The position numbers were made by a program, and so were the translations under genes. From positions 1 through 23,104 of the forward strand of contig JAIXMF010000219.1 in the NCBI GenBank assembly GCA_025201365.1: DNA of 23,104 nucleotides. The letters run 5' to 3'. How positions within the stretch are numbered: position 1 is the first letter of the stretch; every line of letters begins with the position of its first letter. The notes beneath the pieces were generated by a model. It did not search any database and was not told the DNA's origin. It saw only the letters and a program-made list of their open reading frames with translations. The DNA is from Syncephalis plumigaleata (Eukaryota; Zoopagomycota; Zoopagomycetes; Zoopagales; Piptocephalidaceae). Below are positions 1-8,975 of the stretch, in pieces.

Positions 1-627
1 GAAAGATTGATGGCATATTAACGTGTTGGATTACTCACACATCGGTGTATTTAGGCAATCATGGGGTTTGGCCATAAAATTCACTTGTTATACACGATTG
101 CGACATTGGCTAGGTGCCGATCATGGTAGGAATGCCACGGAGCAACCATGGCGATCCATGTTAGCCGGTGGATTGGCCAATGTCGTGGTGGGCGTACTCA
201 ATTCACCACCAGGTTTGTAGAATTGTACTATACGCTATCCTGCTATTGAGTGTGCTGACTTCGTATAGATGTGGTAAAGACACGTATGCAGGATGCTACC
301 TCGAAACAATACACTAATAGCTGGCAATGCACCAAGGATATGCTACGTAATGAAGGGGTTCTCTCCTTCTTTCGCGGTGCATGGTTGCGTGTACTACGTA
401 TCGCACCAGGAGGTAAGCAATGATCATGCTAGTGTAACAAGTTTATTCATACAAATGTTGTGTAATAATGATCATAGGGGCTATTCAATTTGCAGGTAAG
501 TAAGGGTACAAGTAGCCATTAGTTCATCATCATCATAGTAGATACATGTACATGATGCTCATTCTTGTCAACAATAGCCTATGAATATTTAGCCGCCATG
601 CTTGAACGACATTCCTCCAACTCGTAA
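1..627 (+). CDS. Mitochondrial carrier family protein (SLC25), 3' part only
   Basis: This is the C-terminal third of an inner-membrane metabolite carrier. Exons: 55-212 (5' partial, completing a split codon), 269-412, 478-495 and 578-627; bases 1-54 are the tail of an intron. The joined 122 residues contain the carrier signature of the third repeat, PPDVVKTRMQ, which fits PX[DE]XX[KR]X[KR], followed by the usual EG...FFRGAWLRVLRIAPGGAIQFA and an AYEYL ending. The conserved helix before the signature (AIKFTCYTRLR) and the RIAPGGAIQF stretch look most like citrate/tricarboxylate-type carriers, but the substrate cannot be fixed without the first two repeats, which lie outside the window. The 18-nt exon 478-495 is very small, yet it is needed to keep the frame and the conserved GAIQFA motif. 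Family assignment is sure; the subfamily is a guess. Confidence 0.85.
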
Positions 628-863
628 TAATGATGTTCATTCCTGTCGTGATTAATGATCAATATATATATATAGTGAACTAGTTAGCATAGATCATTCC
701 AGTCGTCTATACATAGTTCAATCCTATTGCTGATCCTATTAGAATAATACACTAACTACTATTAATAATTGTATCCATTTTGATAATAAACATGTGTTGC
801 ATCATCTTTATTTGTTAAATCATCTGTCTTTTCTTTTTTACTTCAATCTTTGATAACCATTGA

Positions 864-2211
<1,348 letters not shown>

Positions 2212-2344
2212 TGATTAAATAGAGACTGCAATAGATAAAATATATAACAATTTATTAGTAATACGGTGCTATACATGATTTTATGGTATTAAAGATGTAT
2301 ACGATTAGTACGTGCTTGTACATGTCAATGGCCGATGGTTACAC

Positions 2345-2376
2345 ACACGCATACACTTGTGGATAAATATGCGTGT
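2345..2376. repeat. Perfect 9-bp inverted repeat between GALE and the F-box gene
   Basis: ACACGCATA at 2345-2353 is the exact reverse complement of TATGCGTGT at 2368-2376, separated by 14 nt. It lies about 135 nt past the epimerase stop codon and about 125 nt before the next start codon, so it could be a 3'-UTR hairpin, a promoter element or chance within a GT/AC-rich tract. The function is unknown. Confidence 0.4.
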
Positions 2377-2502
2377 ATGTACGCGTGTCTATTATTAAGG
2401 CAATGATATGGCAAAGGAGAGATATCCCACTGCCATAACAACAGCAATAGTAGTACTTGCTTTTACCTTTACCTTGCTAATTCACCGACTACTTTGTACA
2501 TT

Positions 2503-4176
2503 ATGGTCAGCATTCCTGTACTTGTCGTCGAGCGTATCGTGCTATTCGGCGATAGTGCGTCACTTGTACAGCTAGCAACGTGTTCTCGCTGGCTATGGCA
2601 CAATATTGGTAATCAGCAACTTGCGTGGCGACAACGATACCATCAAAGATACTCGTTCGACGACGACGAGGAAGTGAAATGGATGTCGTGGTATTTGAAA
2701 GCGATACGTTTGGATAAGAAACAATCATCGTATAATAATAGTAGGGAAAGGTTTATACGGCTAGATAGCTTGCGTGTCAATTGGTTTCGTGCTTTTTGTT
2801 GTCGACGTGCCACCGAGGCCAGATGGTTAAGCGATTCGCCATTGCCATTGGAAAGAATAAGAGGGCCGCTTAATCTATGCAATGCTAATATTGTCGTGTT
2901 GCAACGCATACCCTATCATCGAAGAACGCTATATCAATGCGGCATCATCGAACAGTGTCAAAGAATAAGTGATCCACGAGAGTTACGATTCTGGCGTCTT
3001 CGCAATTTAGTTCATCCCCGCTTGAATCCAGATACAACCATAGAACAATTCATGATGTCCGATAGATATATCGTACTTGTCAGAGGTAAATTAAACAATC
3101 CACGGGATAGGATTAGTGAGCCGAATAACATTTTCGTATGGTCTGTACGCTGGAGGGACAATACACCGCGCTACTATGCATTTCCGTGTAATAGAAAGGC
3201 TTGCGTACGTGGTAGATGGATGACGATAACACACGCGTACGGCAACCCACCATTCCCCGAGACGTCAACACGGGTGTTCGATCTCGCCACCGGTCGTATG
3301 TGTTCCGGGGTTATTATCGGTTTCGGTAGTGAATCGCATTTACAACGAGTGACTGAAGACGCGGCTCTCGTGTTCCACACCTCGGTAGAGGAGAGTGGCG
3401 ACTCGAGTATTATTAAGTGGTCGGTATGGCGATTCTCCGTGCATCAACTGGAGGATAGTCCACGAAAGCTAATGCAAGGCAGTCTGACTATCGAGCAGCT
3501 TACCGGTAAAGAAACGATTACCACGCGTCTAGACGATGATCGCGTACTCGTGTGCAATACCTCGATACATCGGTTGAAAAATCCTAAATGGATCATGAAC
3601 AGGGAACCAATTGATTTGGCGCTCATTTCAACGAGTACTCGACACATGAACGGAGAGGAGGAATTACAAAGCGATTGTCGACCAGTTTGGTCGCGTTATA
3701 TACAGGTGGCTAGCGCGCGTCCGTTCATATCCTCAGATCGACTGGTGGTCATGGCCAACGAGACATGGATGGTATACCAACTATCGGCTGGTGTGATGCT
3801 CTCGTGTATCGATATGAGCACGATCAAGGCATCACTCGACGAGTATTGCTCGCTCGAATCGTACGAGTACTTGAAGCGAGCACCATGCTACCTGCCAGGT
3901 TACGTGTTTTGTCTATCGCCCTATACACGCTCCTACGTGGCCGTCAACCTTATGGATCCTATAAATACGAGGAAGCTTGGTATTATCAGCTTGGACGTTA
4001 GTTTGCTAGAGGATGCGATGAAAACAGTGTCGGAAACATCACGCCACCTAAAAGAGATCATTCAGCATTCTAGTATAGGACATATGGCGCGATTATTCAA
4101 GCTAAAAGGTAGCACGAGGAATGCACTTCTAATATCGAAAAAGGGCGGGCTCAAAATTATCGATTTAGCAAATTAA
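2503..4176 (+). CDS. F-box-like protein, single exon, function unknown
   Basis: A 557-residue uninterrupted reading frame. The first ATG in frame is at 2503. Residues 1-48 read like an F-box: a short N-terminal helix (VLVVERIVLFGDSASLVQLA) followed by TCSRWLWHNIGNQQLAWRQRY, which resembles the usual 'C+.W+.i..d..LW+..y' pattern. F-box proteins recruit substrates to SCF (Skp1-Cullin) ubiquitin ligases. The remaining ~500 residues contain no repeat I recognise. Recurrent strand-like stretches (for example NIFVWSVRWRDN, STRVFDLATG, SSIIKWSVWRF, ALLISKKGGLKIIDL) suggest a beta-rich, propeller-like substrate domain, which is inference. The gene has no introns, unlike most of its neighbours. Codons are varied and the frame has no simple repeats, so it is very probably a real gene. 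Confidence 0.75.
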   Translation: MVSIPVLVVERIVLFGDSASLVQLATCSRWLWHNIGNQQLAWRQRYHQRYSFDDDEEVKWMSWYLKAIRLDKKQSSYNNSRERFIRLDSLRVNWFRAFCCRRATEARWLSDSPLPLERIRGPLNLCNANIVVLQRIPYHRRTLYQCGIIEQCQRISDPRELRFWRLRNLVHPRLNPDTTIEQFMMSDRYIVLVRGKLNNPRDRISEPNNIFVWSVRWRDNTPRYYAFPCNRKACVRGRWMTITHAYGNPPFPETSTRVFDLATGRMCSGVIIGFGSESHLQRVTEDAALVFHTSVEESGDSSIIKWSVWRFSVHQLEDSPRKLMQGSLTIEQLTGKETITTRLDDDRVLVCNTSIHRLKNPKWIMNREPIDLALISTSTRHMNGEEELQSDCRPVWSRYIQVASARPFISSDRLVVMANETWMVYQLSAGVMLSCIDMSTIKASLDEYCSLESYEYLKRAPCYLPGYVFCLSPYTRSYVAVNLMDPINTRKLGIISLDVSLLEDAMKTVSETSRHLKEIIQHSSIGHMARLFKLKGSTRNALLISKKGGLKIIDLAN

Positions 4177-4378
4177 TCCACCTATTTATTTATGCGTGTA
4201 TGTGTGCGTGTGTATACAATAGACCAATGACATATAATAATAATAATCATGAACAATGTCATTTTACGGTTATGTGATGGAAAGTGAACAAATGTATCAT
4301 GTTTCCAACAAAGAGTATACGAATACAGTGTTTTTCCATCCAATTTGCGCATTTATCCTTTAACATTTGCTGTTTATT

Positions 4379-4384
4379 AATAAA
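4379..4384 (+). promoter_or_regulatory. Possible polyadenylation signal of the F-box gene
   Basis: A canonical AATAAA about 200 nt past the F-box gene stop codon. AT-rich sequence makes chance matches common, so this is tentative. Confidence 0.3.
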
Positions 4385-4522
4385 CACTTGCACAATTGTT
4401 AACACCATTATCACCATAGAAATGCCAATTGAAACAGCATGATAATAATAGCAATTCAGTATTAGTAATGGATCATTTATTGATAGCGATAACTATCATC
4501 ATCAATTCTATAAGGTAGATGA

Positions 4523-4762
4523 TACAAGTGTGCTAGTATAGTTGGATATTGCCATGTCATGTACTTACAAGTAGCTATTGAGTATCGTGTATGGAATCGT
4601 GATATGGCTGCATGTCTGAACTTCATTCAGATTATTCGCAGTCTTCGTAAGGAAGACCGTATTCCAACACAATTCCAACGAAGTACCATTCCTTCTAAAC
4701 GTTCAAGCAATGAAGAACAAGATCAAGAGGGAACCAAACAACAAAAAACAATTCATCCGTGA
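4523..4762 (+). pseudogene. Fragment resembling the C-terminus of a TnpB/Fanzor-like (RuvC) nuclease
   Basis: A short frame, open from just after a TGA at 4520-4522 to the stop at 4760-4762, includes RVWNRDMAACLNFIQIIRSL followed by an LRKEDRIPTQFQR-like segment and a lysine/glutamine-rich tail. The NRD-x2-A-x2-N pattern is what surrounds the third RuvC aspartate in TnpB and in eukaryotic Fanzor proteins, normally just after a zinc ribbon. Here only one cysteine (YCH) remains upstream, and no RuvC-I/II or other upstream coding sequence could be found between 4177 and 4520. It therefore looks like the tail end of a decayed element rather than a working gene. Its position alone in a repeat-rich gap, with no splice partners found, supports this. 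The family link rests on one motif recalled from memory, and an unrelated short gene is possible. Confidence 0.35.
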
Positions 4763-5994
4763 TAGTTATCGCTATCTACACCCCAAAATACAGGGTAATT
4801 GTAAGTGTTATTATAACTATCATTTATTCATAAATCAAAAGGCTAACTGCGCAAATTGGATGGAAAAAGCCTGTACCCTAAAGGTAACCTATGATGAAAC
4901 GAGAAGAGGTCAGCTGAACCTTCCGTTACAATTGACGATAATGCAACGACCTAGTACCATTGACCATTCATCTCCTATTCATTGATCCTATTTACCGAAG
5001 AAAGCTATTACAAATCATTGATGATATCATTCATACTATCATAGTAGCGAGTTAATAAATTGTTATGCAATCATGTAAGGATTATAATGCTGCAAATGAA
5101 TACAAACGCATGACAGGTGTGAAGCTAGGCTAACAGACTCCCCTTTGAAGAGGGATAAAACTTTCCATCACCATCACCATCATCATCATCATCATTGCTG
5201 CTGTTCTCCGCTAAGGGCTTGCATCAATTACCACGCGAATGACTGGGTGGTGACTTGGGCATTGTTCTCGGTGTACGGTGTGTATCCATAACATGGCATG
5301 CTTTGCTATGAGCTGCAGCATTCAGGTTACAAGTTTCCTTTTATGTCACCCGCCGTGCAACGCATGCTTTATGAACTCACATGTTGAATGAAACGGATAT
5401 ATTGCCATAAAGTCAACATGGTATCGTTTTACGCTTGCTTTTTCTTACTTTAAACGTTTATTGTCGCTTTTGTCAATTAGTAGTCTATCACTTGTCGTTA
5501 TTGCTGTTTTATTAAACAGCTAGGCTGTCGTTCCTCTCGTCAATCAAGATAAATCCACGCATTAGTCTTTATTGCCCGAGTCGTTTCAATAACAGCCATA
5601 TCATCACTTACTCGCCGCTTCTACTACTATTGCTATTGTCATTCTACTAGCAATATAAGCGATTATCCTTGTTCATCCTCATTATCATCATCATTATCAT
5701 TATCATCGTTGTTATTATTATTAGCAGTAATAATCAATTCGAATCGATTCTATCTCTCTATCTCTCTCGTTTAACTCTTCCTTTACTAATATTTCAACAA
5801 CAACAACAACGTAAATATCAGCAGGTCTGTCACATTAACAAGATTTACATTATCCTGTGCAATTATATCGACCATCCTCCTCTTTTTATAACTTACTCTA
5901 CTACTACTACTACTATTGTCATTTAGTAATAGCGCTATTGATTGTTTATTAACAATTAGCATTGTTATTTTTATAATCCTTTAATCCTCCCAAT
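4763..5994. other. Non-coding gap with simple repeats upstream of the OPT gene
   Basis: No convincing gene is seen here. The stretch holds a (CAC/CAT)n run at about 5166-5196, ATT/ATC-rich repeats at about 5680-5730, a CAACAA run near 5803 and a TAC run near 5895. The final part is probably the promoter and 5' leader of the transporter gene that starts at 5995. A 91-codon frame at 4710-4985 has no recognisable motif and is not called. Confidence 0.5.
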
Positions 5995-8778
5995 ATGGCG
6001 TATGCCAATTCACCCAATGATCGACATCATCCGCCAGGATACAGTGAAATGGATGAAACACGGCGTACAACATTCCTACCTGGTTCGCCGGAATGGCACG
6101 AATCACAGTTGGCACAGCAACAGCAACAGCAACAACAACACCATAACAATGGTAATTCTATCGTGGATCACTATTATCAATCGAGTCAGAATGAACCATC
6201 CAGCACTGCTGGCAGAATGAACACGTACGCCAGTCAAATCGAGGAAATGTTCATGCCACTCGATAATATCTCGCCCAATCTAGATCGTGAAGTCTACGCC
6301 ACGGAATACGTTGCACCGGCAGCCGAACTGACCGATACGATACCGCGTCAATATCTCACCGACGAGCATAATGATCCACAACGAATGGATACATATGCCA
6401 CCGAGTATTCGCGCTACCTGGATCATCAAGCAGCTGATGAGATGGAGATGCCGCATTACTCGCACTACAGCAATGAGAAAATCAATCACCAGAATATGAA
6501 TCAATATGATAATCAGCATGGTGCTCAGTTTTACGATGAAAACTTCGCGGATGCCGACTATCATGGTTACAACGACAAGGTTGACCCGTATCATACGGGT
6601 AAGGCTCATAAGAATGAGGACATTGACTCGGGAGATGAGGACGAAGAGGAGGAGGAAGAGGAGGAGAACTCACCGATCGAGATCGTGGCCGTGACAGTAT
6701 CGACATTCGATGATCCCACTCTGCCCTGTTTAACATTTCGTTTCTGGGTTATTAGCGCGTTCTTTACCGTTCTCGGTGCAACTATATCGCAAATATTCTA
6801 CTTTAGAGCGACACCACTGCAATTCTCCATTTTCTTTGTCCAATTGATCGCTTACCCAATCGGTGTACTTATGGCTAAAACCTTGCCACGTAAGAAGTAC
6901 AGTATATTCGGCAAGTATTTCTACCTTAATCCTGGTCCGTTCAACATGAAGGAACACATGCTGATCACCGTATCCGTGAACACCGGTGGCACGATCGCCT
7001 ATGCGATTGACGTACTCGCCGTGCAACGTCTCTACTACAATCTCGATATCAAGCCGTTGGGCTCCATTCTATTGCTGCTCAGTACGCAGTGTGTTGGTTA
7101 TGGTCTGGCCGGTGCCGTACGTAAATTCCTCGTTAAACCCGCGAACATGGTATGGCCATCCACTTTGGTGCAAGTCGCATTGTACAACACATTGCACGCG
7201 GCCGAGTCAGCAACGCGTAACTTTACCCGACAACGATTCTTCTTCACGGTACTGGGCGTTGCATTCTTTTACAACTTCCTGCCGGGACTCATTGCGCCCG
7301 TTCTTTCCTCCATGGCTCTACTATGCTGGACGCTTAAGGACTCGGCTGGAGCACAGGTACTCGGCAGTGGTTTGAGGGGCATGGGCCTGCTCAATTTGTC
7401 ACTCGATTGGTCCTATATCGGCGCCACCAATCCATTATACACGCCGTGGTGGGCTCAACTCAACTTCTTCCTGGGTGTCATCGCGTCTGTCTGGATAGTG
7501 GCACCTAGCCTTTACTTTACGAAAACACTCGATGCACATCTATACGATCCCGTGTCGAGCACGCAATACGACGAGGATGCCAACGAGTACGATATTGGGC
7601 GTATCATCGACGAGGACTACAAGGTGAACAGCGCCAAACTGGAAGCTTACTCTGGCGTGCGTATGGCGCCCTATTTGGTTTTCGTCTATTTCATGTCGCT
7701 AGCGACGGTTACCGCCACCCTAACCCACGTATTCCTCTACTATCGCCAGACCATCTATCGCCAATTTGTCGCGTCACGCAACGAGAAGGAGGATATTCAC
7801 TCGCGAATGATGCGCGCCTACCCAGACGTGCCAATAAGCTGGTTTGTCGGTATGTTCATCGTGACATTGGTGGCCGCCATCATCGTGTGCGAGGTATATC
7901 CCATCAAGGTGCCGTGGTGGGCACTCCTCGTGTGCATTGTAATATCGGGTCTGCTCATTCTACCTATGGGTATCATTCAAGCGGTTAGCAATAATCGTAT
8001 CGGATTGAACGTGCTATCCGAGTTGATCGGCGGCTACCTTATACCGGGTCGACCCATTGCTAATGCCACGTTCAAGTGTTTCGGCTACATGACCATGTTC
8101 CAATGTCTCGTGTTCATCGAAGATATGAAGCTAGGTCATTATATGAAGATCCCGCCACGTAAGCTATTCGTAGTGCAGCTATGGGGCACGATCATCGGCG
8201 CCTTTGCCAATTACGCGATGTTCGAATGGATCCTCTGGAAGAAAGGTGACGTGCTAAGCGGCAAAGAGGTGGATCTCACCGGGCAATGGATCCCGCGTAA
8301 CTCGCAGGTATTCTATTCCGCCACCATCATCTGGGGTGCCTACGGACCCGGTCGCATGTTCGGACCCGACTCGCCCTACAGGATTGTACTATGGGGATTC
8401 CTAGTGGGATTACTCTTGCCGATTCCGTTCTACCTTCTACACAAACGATTCCCCGGTGGCAAATGGCACTTGATCAACATTCCCATCTTTGCTATCGGCA
8501 CGCAAGCTGTCCCTCTATTCCCGGCCAACTTTTTAATGTCCAGTTTCATTGTGGCGTTCATCTTCCAATATTTCGTCTATCGTCGTCACCACGGATGGTG
8601 GAAGCGGTACAATTATATATTTAGCGCGGCAATGGATGCAGGCACTCAATTGTCCACGATGTTCATCACACTCGCTCTCTCATCCGTGATATTCCCCGCC
8701 TGGTTGGGCAACGGCGACAATACAGGCAACTTTGAATTGTGCGAGCCAGATAAGATGAAATTACCTGACGAGCTATAA
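5995..8778 (+). CDS. OPT-family oligopeptide transporter, single exon
   Basis: A proton-coupled transporter of small peptides (or glutathione-like substrates), expected in the plasma membrane. The 927 residues carry the hallmarks of the OPT family: NPGPFNMKEH at 311-320, WSYIGATNPLYTPWWAQLN at about 471-489, and later YLIPGRPIANATFKCFGY, KIPPRKLFVVQLWGTIIGAF, and PFYLLHKRFPGGKWHLINIP near the C-terminus. Many hydrophobic segments follow from residue ~247, consistent with the 14-16 helices of the family. The first ~225 residues are a long cytoplasmic tail with a glutamine run (41-48), many Tyr/Asn/His residues and an acidic cluster (214-223). The whole gene lacks introns and appears visibly richer in C- and G-ending codons than the surrounding genes, which may reflect high expression, retroposition or transfer. 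Substrate specificity cannot be read from the sequence. Confidence 0.93.
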   Translation: MAYANSPNDRHHPPGYSEMDETRRTTFLPGSPEWHESQLAQQQQQQQQHHNNGNSIVDHYYQSSQNEPSSTAGRMNTYASQIEEMFMPLDNISPNLDREVYATEYVAPAAELTDTIPRQYLTDEHNDPQRMDTYATEYSRYLDHQAADEMEMPHYSHYSNEKINHQNMNQYDNQHGAQFYDENFADADYHGYNDKVDPYHTGKAHKNEDIDSGDEDEEEEEEEENSPIEIVAVTVSTFDDPTLPCLTFRFWVISAFFTVLGATISQIFYFRATPLQFSIFFVQLIAYPIGVLMAKTLPRKKYSIFGKYFYLNPGPFNMKEHMLITVSVNTGGTIAYAIDVLAVQRLYYNLDIKPLGSILLLLSTQCVGYGLAGAVRKFLVKPANMVWPSTLVQVALYNTLHAAESATRNFTRQRFFFTVLGVAFFYNFLPGLIAPVLSSMALLCWTLKDSAGAQVLGSGLRGMGLLNLSLDWSYIGATNPLYTPWWAQLNFFLGVIASVWIVAPSLYFTKTLDAHLYDPVSSTQYDEDANEYDIGRIIDEDYKVNSAKLEAYSGVRMAPYLVFVYFMSLATVTATLTHVFLYYRQTIYRQFVASRNEKEDIHSRMMRAYPDVPISWFVGMFIVTLVAAIIVCEVYPIKVPWWALLVCIVISGLLILPMGIIQAVSNNRIGLNVLSELIGGYLIPGRPIANATFKCFGYMTMFQCLVFIEDMKLGHYMKIPPRKLFVVQLWGTIIGAFANYAMFEWILWKKGDVLSGKEVDLTGQWIPRNSQVFYSATIIWGAYGPGRMFGPDSPYRIVLWGFLVGLLLPIPFYLLHKRFPGGKWHLINIPIFAIGTQAVPLFPANFLMSSFIVAFIFQYFVYRRHHGWWKRYNYIFSAAMDAGTQLSTMFITLALSSVIFPAWLGNGDNTGNFELCEPDKMKLPDEL

Positions 8779-8875
8779 CAATAGCGCTTTCCATTGATAG
8801 CAGACATATGATATTCGTCTATAGCGGTAATAGCAGTAATATGATTTGATCAGTATTTTATTTTATATATATAGG

Positions 8876-8881
8876 AATAAA
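8876..8881 (+). promoter_or_regulatory. Possible polyadenylation signal of the OPT gene
   Basis: AATAAA about 97 nt past the OPT stop codon and about 95 nt before the next gene's start, in the expected place for 3' end formation between two closely spaced genes on the same strand. Confidence 0.45.
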
Positions 8882-8975
8882 TGAGTAATTTAGAAAGTAG
8901 ATCAATTTAACAATTCAAAGTCAAATGCTGTAAACATTTCATTCATTTTATTTTATTTGTTTTTTTCTTTACACT

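Noticed and set aside
4710-4985. 91-codon frame following and overlapping the Fanzor-like fragment
   Set aside because: No recognisable motif and no splice partners. It could be the same decayed element in another frame, but nothing in it supports that.
5100-5400. Possible tRNA or snoRNA in the gap before the OPT gene
   Set aside because: Short GC-rich stretches were scanned for cloverleaf, T-loop and C/D box patterns; none fit.
5669-5926. 85-codon frame rich in Ile, Val and Thr
   Set aside because: It is a translation of ATT/ATC and TAC simple repeats in the leader region of the OPT gene and does not begin with ATG.
6280-7026. Several minus-strand frames of 84-109 codons inside the OPT gene
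   Set aside because: They are antisense shadows of a long coding frame with a clear family match and have no motifs of their own.
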